From Bacillota bacterium (lineage in GTDB: Bacteria > Bacillota > Dethiobacteria > Dethiobacterales > Dethiobacteraceae), in assembly GCA_018725565.1 (NCBI GenBank), contig QLUR01000007.1:1-64000 (forward strand): a stretch of 64,000 nucleotides of DNA, written 5' to 3'. Numbering within the stretch: the first letter of the stretch is position 1; every line of letters starts with the position of its first letter. The translations under genes and the position numbers were made by a program. A model generated the notes under the pieces. That model made no database searches. It was not told the DNA's origin and saw only the letters and a list, made by a program, of their open reading frames with translations. Positions 16,057 to 24,415 of the stretch are shown here, piece after piece.

Positions 16057-17346
16057 CTACTCCAGCCAAGCGAGCAGCCGGCCGCTGTAGCCATGCACGA
16101 CAGCCGTCCTGCCGTCGCTGCAGACGAGAGCCCAAACCGGCTGAGCAACGCTCTGCGGACCGACAGGTTCACGGATATAGTATGCCGCAAAAACCTCTTT
16201 TATGGAAGGCTTCCGTTCCTGGCCAGCCAACGCTTCAGCCAGTGACGCAGCAGCAGTCAGAGGACTGACAAGTATTCCGGCCTTGCCGGCCTTGTCCCCC
16301 AGGAGGCGAATTTGCCGGCTGTAAGAAATAATTCCTCTGTCGGAAAAGCGCAACCGTAAGGGCGGCGCCTGTTGCAGCAGGCGTTTTCCGTGCTGAGCTG
16401 AAAAAAAGGTAACCGCATACTTATTTCCCCGGGCACTTGGCACAAAAGCACCTTCCGGGGTGAACCTGCTGACAAACAAGTGCTCCGGCCAGCCCCCCAT
16501 TAGTTGCAGGTACTGCGCCGTACGCCGCAGAGCCGTCAGGAGAGTCATTCTTTCCAGACCTGGTTCGCTTTTAGGGGCACTAAACTCGACCTCACCGGAA
16601 TCAAACAGGCGTAATCCTTTCTGGCCGTCAGTGTAGATAACGGCTCCTTCCCTTTCTTCTATGCGGCGGACCAGAGTCAGGTGCGGAAAAATGCTGCGCA
16701 AAAGTTTATCAAAGTCCAGTTCTTCGCGCAATACAAAACGTGGAGCCAATACCGGCAAACTTGCCGGGAGCAAAATTTCTTCCTCGAGTTCCAGGCCGAG
16801 CGCTGCCCACTCCTGGCGGTCGGCGGGATGAAAGGAAGCTACACCATTAAAAGTCTCTCTCAGGGTTTCCCGGTCGAGCCTAAAGTTGGCAGGCACAGCC
16901 CGCAACCAGTCGCCTCTTTCATCAAGATACCAGATTGCGCCGGGATCAATGGCCAACCAGGCAATGGCGGCTATCGCCGGCATCTCTGACTGCGGAGCGC
17001 CTGCCCACACTTCCGGTGGGACAGGCAACGGGAACTGCACAAGCAGCTGACCGTCTTCCCCGGGGTTCGGCTTTTCCTGCCGTTCCAGGCTTGTTCCCTG
17101 GGCCTCGGCCAGCAACTGCCTGATTGTTTCCCAGATCCTGTCATGCTCAGGCATCCAGGGAAAGACCTGTTGAACTCCGAAGCGCAGGACCGGCAGGACC
17201 TGTCTGTTCGGTGGACGTAACTCTCCAAACGCCAGCTTTTCGTAGGCAGGAGGAGCCACTGTTTCCAGGGGCGGCACACCAAACAGCAGTAAAGCTGTCA
17301 GAATAATGCTGCTTAGAACCAAGGCAAGCAACAACAGCGTCTTCAT
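16057..17346 (-). CDS. yycH: YycH-like regulator of WalK
   Basis: A 429-residue membrane-anchored extracytoplasmic protein. One N-terminal helix (about residues 3-22, 'LLLLALVLSSIILTALLLF') is followed by an external domain with the three-part YycH architecture. In Bacillus the YycH-YycI pair contacts WalK at the membrane and lowers or tunes its activity. The start ATG 17346 overlaps the walK stop by four bases. A TTG four codons upstream is less likely. The order walR-walK-yycH-yycI is the canonical one. Sequence conservation of YycH is low, so identification relies on topology and context. Confidence 0.85.
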   Translation of the reverse strand: MKTLLLLALVLSSIILTALLLFGVPPLETVAPPAYEKLAFGELRPPNRQVLPVLRFGVQQVFPWMPEHDRIWETIRQLLAEAQGTSLERQEKPNPGEDGQLLVQFPLPVPPEVWAGAPQSEMPAIAAIAWLAIDPGAIWYLDERGDWLRAVPANFRLDRETLRETFNGVASFHPADRQEWAALGLELEEEILLPASLPVLAPRFVLREELDFDKLLRSIFPHLTLVRRIEEREGAVIYTDGQKGLRLFDSGEVEFSAPKSEPGLERMTLLTALRRTAQYLQLMGGWPEHLFVSRFTPEGAFVPSARGNKYAVTFFSAQHGKRLLQQAPPLRLRFSDRGIISYSRQIRLLGDKAGKAGILVSPLTAAASLAEALAGQERKPSIKEVFAAYYIREPVGPQSVAQPVWALVCSDGRTAVVHGYSGRLLAWLE

Positions 17347-18791
17347 GCGTTCCCGCAATTTGCCACTGCTCCTTTTTCGCAGAGTGCGCGCGGCAGCATA
17401 ACCGTCACCATGGTAAAACGGGTTGGCTCACTGTCGACGTAAATGCTTCCGCCGTGCCCGTGAACAATTTCACGGGCAATAGACAGGCCCAGTCCCGTCC
17501 CCCCCTGGTCGCGCGAGCGGGCTTTATCCACGCGGTAAAACCGCTCAAAGATGCGCTCTATCTCCTCCTGCTGCAACCCGATGCCGTTGTCGCGAACGGT
17601 AATGACTGCCTGTTCCCCGTTTTCTGCCAGGGAAACATCTATTTGCCCGTCGCGCGCAGTAAACTGGAAAGCGTTTTGCAGTAAATTCAGCAACACCTGC
17701 TTGATTTTGTCACGGTCAAAAACTACCTGTACCGGTTCGGCAGGCAGGGATAGCTTTATACTTCGGCCGTTTTCCCGGCAGCTTGGTTCTAATTCATCAA
17801 CAATCTCCCTGAGCAGCCCGTCCAAAGCCTGCTTTCGTTTCTGCCAGCGCACCTGGTGATAATCATGCTGAGTGAGGGCCAGCAAATCTTTGACCAGCCT
17901 GACCATCCTGTCGGTTTCCCGTTCCATGGTTGTCAGAAAGGACCGGCAAACCGCCGGTTCGTGCATGGCGCCGGCCAGCAGGGTTTCCGTGTAGCTTTTC
18001 AAAGTAGTCAACGGTGTGCGCAATTCGTGGGAAACATTGCCTACAAATTCCCGCTCTTTGCGCAGCGTGGCCTCCAGCTGAGCAGAGAGATAATTAAACA
18101 TTTCGCTTAAATGGCCGATCTCATCCCCGGAACGGACCAGCAGGCGCTGCCCGAAGTCGCCGCGTGCAATTCTGGCCGCTTTGCCGGTAATTTCTTTAAT
18201 CGGCCCCGTGATCGTTTTCGCCAGCACAAAACCCAGCAGCACAGTCGCGCAGATTACCAGCAGGGCACCGGTAAGAAAAATATACTGAATTTCACGCAGT
18301 GTCCGGTAAATCGGCTCCAGCGAGCCAGCCAGGTAGACGACGCCCAGCGTCTTTTCCCCGGAACGAACGGGCAGGGCCAGGTATTTCGCCCGCTCCCTGG
18401 TAACCGGATCAAGCCGGATTTCCTCGCTGCGGCTGCCGGTCAGCGCACGCGCTATTTCCTCCTGAATAATGCGTTGCCCGCGCACGTCTGAATCAGGCCG
18501 GGAGGAAGAAAGAACGCGGCCAAACGCATCCAGGACCAGGATTTCCGAGGTGCCTGCATAACGTGAAAACTCGCCAACCAGGCGGTCAAGCGTCGCCCCT
18601 TCTTCATCCGCAACCAGGTGGCGCTGCAGAAAAGTAGCCAGCAGCAACCCCTGAGCCTCCAGGCTTGCAGCATAGGTATTCAAATAGTAGCGTTCCAGCG
18701 CCCGGGTAATAAACACTGCGAAAAACTGCATGGCCAGAAGTATAAGCAACGCATAGATAAGCACTATTTTCCACTGGATACTTTTAAACAT
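17343..18791 (-). CDS. walK: WalK-like sensor histidine kinase
   Basis: Senses cell-wall status and phosphorylates WalR. From ATG 18791 the protein is 482 residues: membrane helix 1 (about 7-30), an extracellular sensor of about 135 residues, membrane helix 2, HAMP ('TGPIKEITGKAARIARGDFGQ'), the phosphoacceptor histidine in NVSHELRTPLT, and a catalytic domain with N (LLQNAFQF), G1 (DNGIGL) and G2 (GGTGLGLS) boxes. It is clearly shorter than Bacillus WalK (about 610), and the HAMP runs into the dimerisation domain with no PAS domain between them. It overlaps walR by eight bases. Confidence 0.9.
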   Translation of the reverse strand: MFKSIQWKIVLIYALLILLAMQFFAVFITRALERYYLNTYAASLEAQGLLLATFLQRHLVADEEGATLDRLVGEFSRYAGTSEILVLDAFGRVLSSSRPDSDVRGQRIIQEEIARALTGSRSEEIRLDPVTRERAKYLALPVRSGEKTLGVVYLAGSLEPIYRTLREIQYIFLTGALLVICATVLLGFVLAKTITGPIKEITGKAARIARGDFGQRLLVRSGDEIGHLSEMFNYLSAQLEATLRKEREFVGNVSHELRTPLTTLKSYTETLLAGAMHEPAVCRSFLTTMERETDRMVRLVKDLLALTQHDYHQVRWQKRKQALDGLLREIVDELEPSCRENGRSIKLSLPAEPVQVVFDRDKIKQVLLNLLQNAFQFTARDGQIDVSLAENGEQAVITVRDNGIGLQQEEIERIFERFYRVDKARSRDQGGTGLGLSIAREIVHGHGGSIYVDSEPTRFTMVTVMLPRALCEKGAVANCGNA

Positions 18792-19497
18792 CCCTTGCTC
18801 TCCTGAAATAATATCCTGCCCCACGTTTCGTCTGAATATAGTATGGCTGGCTCGGGTCCAGTTCGATTTTTTCCCGCAGGCGCCTGATGGTTACATCGAT
18901 AGTTCGTTCATCACCATAAAAATCATATCCCCAGACATCCGCCAGCAGTTTTTCCCTGCTGATGACAAAGCCGGGATGCCGTAACAGGTAAACAAGCAGG
19001 AGATACTCCCTGTAGGTCAGCTCCACCGGTTGGCCGCCTTTCGTAACTTCCATACAGCCGGTGTCAACCACCAACTCGTGACAGATCAAACGCTCGCCGG
19101 CGTCCCGCTCCTTGCTCTGGACACGCCTGAGCTGCGCCTTGACGCGCGCCACCACTTCCCGGGCGGAAAACGGCTTTGTGACATAATCGTCGGCACCCAG
19201 TTCCAATCCCAGCACTTTATCCAGTTCGTTATCCTTGGCGGTCAGCATAATAACCGGCATGTTTTCAGTGCGGCGAAGCTCCCGGCAAACGGCAAAGCCA
19301 TCCTTTTTCGGCAGCATTATATCCAGCAGCAGCAAATCAGGGCGTTCCGCCTGCGCCAGCCGCAGCGCCTCTTCCCCGTCATAAGCCAATAAAACAGTGA
19401 AGCCTTCCAGTTCAAGGTTATAGCGCAAGATCTCAGCAATCGGCTTTTCGTCATCAACAACAAGAACTTTCCGGCCGCGCACAACTTCACCTGACAT
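18784..19497 (-). CDS. walR: WalR-like response regulator
   Basis: A 237-residue OmpR-family transcription factor that controls peptidoglycan hydrolases. The receiver domain has VVDDE, the phosphorylated aspartate in LLLLDIMLPKKDG and the conserved K in VTKPFSAREV. The winged-helix output domain ends with 'ERTIDVTIRRLREKIE...IQTKRGAGYYF'. I choose ATG 19497, eight bases after GGGAG, over the GTG at 19512. It is the first gene of the walRK-yycHI-murA-htrA cluster. The 323-base gap upstream should hold its promoter. Confidence 0.93.
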   Translation of the reverse strand: MSGEVVRGRKVLVVDDEKPIAEILRYNLELEGFTVLLAYDGEEALRLAQAERPDLLLLDIMLPKKDGFAVCRELRRTENMPVIMLTAKDNELDKVLGLELGADDYVTKPFSAREVVARVKAQLRRVQSKERDAGERLICHELVVDTGCMEVTKGGQPVELTYREYLLLVYLLRHPGFVISREKLLADVWGYDFYGDERTIDVTIRRLREKIELDPSQPYYIQTKRGAGYYFRRARDV

Positions 19498-19651
19498 TAC
19501 TGACGCTCCCACCGCACTGTATTTTGAAATAGTTCGGTCCCGAATAATGTTAATCCTGCCTGGCAGAAACCAACGCGGTCATACAGAAAGCCAATTTACT
19601 TTATAATAGCAGAAGCAAAAGCCGTTTTCCTTAGTAATATCTGGATCAGTC

Positions 19652-19678
19652 AAAAAAAAAACGTGGTTTGGGCCACGT
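19652..19678 (-). terminator. Rho-independent terminator after M23 peptidase
   Basis: Read on the minus strand, a six-base stem ACGTGG/CCACGT (19661-19678) is followed at once by a run of about ten T (complement of the A-run at 19652-19661). It lies 140 bases past the M23 peptidase stop and closes that transcript before walR. A second, stronger GC-rich hairpin GAGCCCGGC/GCCGGGCTC lies at 19773-19796 but has no following T-run. I see nothing else gene-like in 19498-19820. Confidence 0.8.
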
Positions 19679-19820
19679 TAAACAAAAATATATAAAGAGG
19701 GGGTCAAACTGCTTTTATTATACTGCGGGAAGATTACACCCACATTACAGAAATATTATTTTTACGTGACAAGAGCCCGGCTTTGCCGCCGGGCTCCCTG
19801 AAATAACTGCTTAGGCCGCA

Positions 19821-21209
19821 CTAGAAATACCGCATGGGGTTAAACGGCATCCCATGACGTACTATTTCAAAGTGAACATGGGGACCCGTGGAGTTACCTG
19901 TGTTGCCGGAGCGGGCAATCTGCTGCCCCCTTTCAACCCTCTGCCCCTCGGAAACAAGGACCCGGGAATTATGGGCATATTTGGTTACATAGCCGTTGCC
20001 GTGGTCTACAGAAACCAAGATGCCAAAAGCTCCAGCCCATCCGGCGTAGACAACTATTCCGTCGTCAGCGGCCAGGACTGTCGATCCGCTTTCCACACCG
20101 ATATCGACACCCGTGTGAAAACTGCGGCCGCGCGGTCCGAATTTGGAGGTAATCCTGAAGCTGTCGGGTACCGGCCAGAGGAAAGGACCGCGCCCAAGAA
20201 CCGGAATAGCCGCCGTGCCTCGCGCAACCACCTGGTCCTGAGGTTCAGCTACCACCCTTTCGCTGACTATCTCCCTCTGCACTTCACGGTCATTAGCCCG
20301 ACTGATACGGTAGGTCACTTCTTTTTGTCCGTATTGACCAGGCGTCAGCACCCTGCTGGTACCGCGATAGAACCTGCTGTCGTCCCGATAAACGGTCTGA
20401 AAGGGTATCCGCTCCACGACCGTCACCTCTTCTGTCACAGAAACGCCTACGAGCGGTTGCGGAACGACGAGGTCGATCTGATCGCCAACCCGCAGGCGGT
20501 CCGGTTCCTCCAGCTGCGGGTTGGCCGCCTGAATTTCCTCAATAGTCAAACCCTTGCTGCGGGCGATAGTCCAAAGCGAATCACCGCGGGAAACCAGGTA
20601 GGTTTCTCTCCGGTCAGTGCCGCGGCGCAGGATTTCGGCGGCCCTGTCGGCGCTGTACAGCCTTCCCGGGTTGACCGGCGTTTGTTTTGCTTCTACACGG
20701 TCTTTAAGGACAATCGCCTGGACGACGGTATTGGCGCGCCCGCTGGTATATGATTCTTTTAGCATTTCAAGCACTTGCCGGTATTCGTCATAAGTTCTGA
20801 CGGCCAAAGTTGGCTTGTCATTGACATAAATCATGTAGGCATAAACATCATATCGCAGTTGGCCCTGCAACCGCTCTTTGACTGTCTCGTCGTCCTCCTG
20901 CGCGCCTTGGCGCCGCTCCCTTACCACGCGCACTTCCTGGAGCTGCTTGACCTCCAGTCCTAGGTAAGCTGCTTTTTCCTCCTGCAGAAAGGCGAGATAA
21001 TCTAGCAGTGCTATGTCACTGGAGACAACCCCTATTTCAACATCGTTCAGATATACTACATATGTAAGCGCTCTATTATAAATATAGAGGAAACAGGCAA
21101 GTATCAGCAGAACCGTCAACTGTAAAACCAGCGCGCGCTGCGGCACCACAACCACCGGAATCCTGACCTCTTTGGCCAGGTTAGTTATTATCCGCCGGGG
21201 TGTAATCAT
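19821..21209 (-). CDS. LysM-G5-M23 cell-wall endopeptidase
   Basis: A 462-residue exported wall-remodelling enzyme. One N-terminal membrane helix (about 28-45) anchors it. A spacer region of about 150 residues precedes a LysM domain ('YLVSRGDSLWTIARSKGLTI', about 203-250), a G5 domain (about 255-335) and a C-terminal M23 peptidase. The zinc ligands are all present: H and D in FHTGVDIG, and HVHFE near the end. LysM and G5 bind glycan, and M23 cuts peptide cross-links. The neighbouring WalRK system typically regulates such hydrolases. A terminator follows at 19652-19678. Confidence 0.93.
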   Translation of the reverse strand: MITPRRIITNLAKEVRIPVVVVPQRALVLQLTVLLILACFLYIYNRALTYVVYLNDVEIGVVSSDIALLDYLAFLQEEKAAYLGLEVKQLQEVRVVRERRQGAQEDDETVKERLQGQLRYDVYAYMIYVNDKPTLAVRTYDEYRQVLEMLKESYTSGRANTVVQAIVLKDRVEAKQTPVNPGRLYSADRAAEILRRGTDRRETYLVSRGDSLWTIARSKGLTIEEIQAANPQLEEPDRLRVGDQIDLVVPQPLVGVSVTEEVTVVERIPFQTVYRDDSRFYRGTSRVLTPGQYGQKEVTYRISRANDREVQREIVSERVVAEPQDQVVARGTAAIPVLGRGPFLWPVPDSFRITSKFGPRGRSFHTGVDIGVESGSTVLAADDGIVVYAGWAGAFGILVSVDHGNGYVTKYAHNSRVLVSEGQRVERGQQIARSGNTGNSTGPHVHFEIVRHGMPFNPMRYF

Positions 21210-21304
21210 CTGTTCACCTCACTCAGCCGACAGGTTTTCCTCCTGCCGGACAATAGAGTTCGCCGCCTTTTGTTAAAAATCCTGCCGATATATTATATTA
21301 TCTT

Positions 21305-21340
21305 AAAAAAAATTAAGAGACCATAAAAATTACGGCCTCT
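21305..21340 (-). terminator. Rho-independent terminator after tRNA-Glu
   Basis: On the minus strand, an 11-base-pair stem with a three-base loop (21316-21340, two G-U pairs) is followed shortly by eight T (21305-21312). It ends the two-tRNA transcript and insulates the M23 peptidase gene downstream. Confidence 0.87.
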
Positions 21341-21350
21341 GATTTTTTTT

Positions 21351-21425
21351 TGGTGACCCCTGCGGGAATCGAACCCGCGTTACCGCCTTGAAAGGGCGGT
21401 GTCTTGACCGCTTGACCAAGGGGCC
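21351..21425 (-). tRNA. tRNA-Glu (UUC)
   Basis: A full cloverleaf on the minus strand, 75 bases with the encoded CCA end. The acceptor stem is GGCCCCU/AGGGGUC, the anticodon stem CCGCC/GGCGG encloses loop CUUUCAA with anticodon UUC, and the T arm reads GCGGG-UUCGAUU-CCCGC. It lies eight bases downstream of tRNA-Lys and probably shares its promoter. Confidence 0.97.
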
Positions 21426-21433
21426 TGAATATA

Positions 21434-21509
21434 TGGTGAGCCATGGTGGACTCGAACCACCGACACCCTGATTAAAAGTCAGGTGCTCTGCCGACTGAGC
21501 TAATGGCCC
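21434..21509 (-). tRNA. tRNA-Lys (UUU)
   Basis: A full cloverleaf on the minus strand, 76 bases with encoded CCA. The acceptor is GGGCCAU/AUGGCUC, the D arm begins AGCUCAGUCGGCAGAGC, and the anticodon stem CCUGA/UCAGG encloses CUUUUAA with anticodon UUU. It is the first gene of the two-tRNA unit. Confidence 0.97.
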
Positions 21510-21553
21510 ACGAGCAGCCTTACGCCGTCTGTTCCCCAACCCTACGGAATCTA

Positions 21554-21582
21554 ATATTACTATGTTTCTTGCGCTTTGTCAA
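21554..21582 (-). promoter_or_regulatory. Promoter of tRNA-Lys/tRNA-Glu
   Basis: On the minus strand, TTGACA (21577-21582) and TAATAT (21554-21559) are separated by exactly 17 bases, about 45 bases upstream of tRNA-Lys. The -35 lies two bases after the purA stop codon. Confidence 0.8.
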
Positions 21583-21584
21583 TG

Positions 21585-22868
21585 TTAAAACAGCTCGTGC
21601 AAGACCTTAGTCTGGTGGCGGTTTGGGCCGACGGAAACAATAGCCACCGGTGTGCCGGTCAGCTCGGCCACCCGCTGGATATATCGGCGAGCCGCGCTTG
21701 GGAAATCGGCAAGACTATCGATTTCGGAAAGGTCCTCCTGCCATCCTGGCAGTTCTTCGAAAACAGGTTCACACTGTTCCAGGGTACGAAGACTGGCGGG
21801 GATATGAGTGATTTCCTGCCCGTGATAACGGTAAGCAGTACATATTTTTACCGTCTCCAGGCCACCGAGGACATCGAGCAGTGTCAGTGCCAGGAAATTC
21901 AAAGCGTTGATGCGGCAGGCGTACCGTAAAACGTTGGCGTCCAGCCAGCCGATTCTGCGCGGGCGGCCGGTCGTTGTGCCGTACTCACGGCCAACTTCCC
22001 GAATCCGATCGCCAATCCGGTCTTTAAGCTCTGATGGGAACGGCCCGTCTCCCACCCTTGTGGTATAAGCCTTCACGACCCCGACAACTTTATTGATCCG
22101 GGAGGGGGCAATACCGGTGCCGGTACAAGCTCCGCCTACCGCTGGCGAGGAGGATGTTACATAAGGATAGGTACCGTGGTCCAGGTCCAGCATAGTTCCC
22201 TGAGCGCCCTCCAGCAGGATTTTTTCGCCCCGGTCTATTGCCCCGTTTAAGAGCAGGCTGGTATCGGTTACATGCGGCCTGATTTCTTCAGCGTATCGCC
22301 GGAACTCCTCAAAAATCCGGCCGGCGGCAAAAGGTTCCGCATCATAAATTCTGGTAAGTAGAAGGTTCTTTTCCTCTACCAGCCCGGTCAGTTTGTCCTG
22401 CAGCTCCCGCTCATCTAGCAAATCAGCGATGCGCACCCCGTTTCTGCTCACTTTATCCATGTAGGCGGGGCCGATGCCCCGCAATGTCGTACCTATCTTG
22501 CCAGTGCCGCGGCGCATTTCCTCCAGTTCGTCCAGCTTTTTGTGATAAGGCATTACCAAATGTGCCCGGTCACTGATCCGCAGTCCCGCCAAATCAATAT
22601 TCCTGCGTTTCAGAGCGGATATTTCAGTCAGCAGGGCAGCAGGATCGAGAACTACTCCGTTGCCGATGACGCATACTTTCCCGGGATAAAGAATTCCGGA
22701 CGGGATCTGATGCAGCTTAAAAATTTCCTGTCCGACAGCCAGGGTATGACCGGCATTGGTACCTCCCTGATAGCGAACAACAACATTAGCTTTGGCAGCC
22801 AAAAAATCGGTAATCTTTCCTTTCCCCTCGTCACCCCACTGTGATCCGAGAACTACTACGGTGGACAT
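21585..22868 (-). CDS. purA: Adenylosuccinate synthetase
   Basis: Joins IMP and aspartate with GTP to adenylosuccinate, the first step from IMP to AMP. 427 residues, the normal length. The N-terminal GTP-binding motif QWGDEGKGK is followed by the IMP-binding 'GGTNAGHT' and the C-terminal 'TTTGRPRRIGWLD' and guanine-binding 'SVGPNRHQT' segments. The start is ATG 22868, eight bases after GGAGG. A 50-codon in-frame extension runs through the end of the flavoprotein gene and is rejected. It lies downstream of the flavoprotein gene with a five-base gap. Confidence 0.96.
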   Translation of the reverse strand: MSTVVVLGSQWGDEGKGKITDFLAAKANVVVRYQGGTNAGHTLAVGQEIFKLHQIPSGILYPGKVCVIGNGVVLDPAALLTEISALKRRNIDLAGLRISDRAHLVMPYHKKLDELEEMRRGTGKIGTTLRGIGPAYMDKVSRNGVRIADLLDERELQDKLTGLVEEKNLLLTRIYDAEPFAAGRIFEEFRRYAEEIRPHVTDTSLLLNGAIDRGEKILLEGAQGTMLDLDHGTYPYVTSSSPAVGGACTGTGIAPSRINKVVGVVKAYTTRVGDGPFPSELKDRIGDRIREVGREYGTTTGRPRRIGWLDANVLRYACRINALNFLALTLLDVLGGLETVKICTAYRYHGQEITHIPASLRTLEQCEPVFEELPGWQEDLSEIDSLADFPSAARRYIQRVAELTGTPVAIVSVGPNRHQTKVLHELF

Positions 22869-22873
22869 TATGC

Positions 22874-24277
22874 TCACCTCCTGTTTTGTTTTCCAGCGTG
22901 CCGGCGTAAGATTTCCCTTGCCGCCACCAGGCCCGCAGCAGATGCCTGTGACAGTCCGCGTGTTATCCCGGCGCCGTCCCCGACGGCAAACAGGTTTTGC
23001 ACCATCGTTTCCAGGCAATTGCTGACAGTCAGCCGGGAAGAATAAAATTTAACTTCAACCCCGTAAAGCAAGGCATGCCGGGAGTTAACGCCAGGAGCAA
23101 CTTTATCAAGTGTCTCCAGCATTTCGAGGATAGAAAGAAGATGTCTGTACGGCAGAACCAGGCTGAGGTCGCCGGGAGTAGCGTCAAGCAGCGTGGGACG
23201 GACCAGTCCGCGTTCAATTCTTTCTTCGGTGGAACGCCGCCCGGCCAGCAGGTCGCCCAGGCGCTGGACCAAAACGCCGCCGCCCAGCATATTTGCCAAC
23301 TGTGCCACATTTCTGCCATAGCGGATAGGCTCCTTAAACGGTTCGGTAAAAGATTTGCTTACCAACAGGGCGAAGTTAGTATTTTCCGTCTTTTTTTCCG
23401 CATAACTGTGGCCATTTACCGTAATCAGGCCGGCGTTGTTCTCCACCACTACTTCGCCGTAAGGGTTCATGCAAAAAGTACGTACGCGGTCATCAAATGA
23501 GCGTGAATAGTAAATTAGTTTTGGTTCATAGATTTTTTGAGTCATGTGTTCTAAAACAACCGCCGGCACCTCGACCCGCACGCCTATATCCACCGGGTTG
23601 CCAGCTGCTGAAAGACCAAGGCGCTGTGCCTCTCCGGCGAACCATTCGGAGCCCTCGCGGCCAGGCCCGCAAACAACGTAGTCAGCCGGAATTTCCTCCC
23701 CCTTGCAGGTACGGATGCCGACTACCCGGTTGTCGCGGCACAGCAATTTTTCCACCGGTGTATTGGTAATAATCTCCGCTCTGCCACGCAGGTATTTTCT
23801 GATATTGGCAACGATCTCCAGGCAGTTTTCCGTCCCCAGGTGTCTGATTCTGGCAGGAATAAGTGCTAGGTCGGCAGTCGCCGCCTGCCGCTGCAGGTCG
23901 TGTACTGCCTGCAGGTCAGTACCAAAGAGTTCCGCTGTAGCACCGAACTCTCGGTAAACCTGGTCCACATAGTCGATTAGCTTTTCCAGCGGTTCACGCC
24001 CAATGATTTCGTGCAGAAAGCCGCCGAAGTCAGCGGTCAGGGTCAGTTTGCCGTCAGAAAACGCGCCGGCGCCGCCAACGCCGCACACTACTGAACACGG
24101 TTGGCATTTGCCGCAGTTTCTATTGCCTGTTTTCATCGGGCAGCGGCGCTCAGTAATATCCTGCCCTTTCTCCAGCAGCAGGATTTCCCCCGCCCCTGCC
24201 CGGACCAGTTCCAAAGCAGCAAAGAGGCCAGCCGGACCGGCACCGACAATAATCACTCTCTTACCTGGCACTGGCAC
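22874..24277 (-). CDS. FAD-dependent dehydrogenase (COG2509 type)
   Basis: A 467-residue flavoprotein. The N-terminal dinucleotide-binding motif VIIVGAGPAGLFAALE is followed by a cysteine-rich stretch 'CPMKTGNRNCGKCQPCSVVCGVGG' that could carry a metal or redox disulfides, and the C-terminal 'LFAVGDGAGITRGLSQASAAG' FAD motif. It matches the broadly distributed, poorly characterised NAD(FAD)-utilising dehydrogenase group. The physiological substrate is unknown. The start is GTG 24277, five bases after AGGAG. It is tightly followed by purA, but a link to purine synthesis is not established. Confidence 0.85.
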   Translation of the reverse strand: MPVPGKRVIIVGAGPAGLFAALELVRAGAGEILLLEKGQDITERRCPMKTGNRNCGKCQPCSVVCGVGGAGAFSDGKLTLTADFGGFLHEIIGREPLEKLIDYVDQVYREFGATAELFGTDLQAVHDLQRQAATADLALIPARIRHLGTENCLEIVANIRKYLRGRAEIITNTPVEKLLCRDNRVVGIRTCKGEEIPADYVVCGPGREGSEWFAGEAQRLGLSAAGNPVDIGVRVEVPAVVLEHMTQKIYEPKLIYYSRSFDDRVRTFCMNPYGEVVVENNAGLITVNGHSYAEKKTENTNFALLVSKSFTEPFKEPIRYGRNVAQLANMLGGGVLVQRLGDLLAGRRSTEERIERGLVRPTLLDATPGDLSLVLPYRHLLSILEMLETLDKVAPGVNSRHALLYGVEVKFYSSRLTVSNCLETMVQNLFAVGDGAGITRGLSQASAAGLVAAREILRRHAGKQNRR

Positions 24278-24415
24278 ACCATCTCCTGTGCATTAACATA
24301 AAAATAACCCAAACAGAATTTTTCATTCCATCCGAGTTTTAGGCAGGCGTTCACACCTTTTACCGTTTTTTGCCGGCTTGCGCCATTTGCAGTCTACCAA
24401 AATCAAGCACTTTTG

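Noticed and set aside
19773-19796. GC-rich hairpin as the main terminator of the M23 peptidase gene
   Set aside because: The stem is strong, but no T-tract follows on the minus strand. The hairpin at 19652-19678 has a T-run of about ten.
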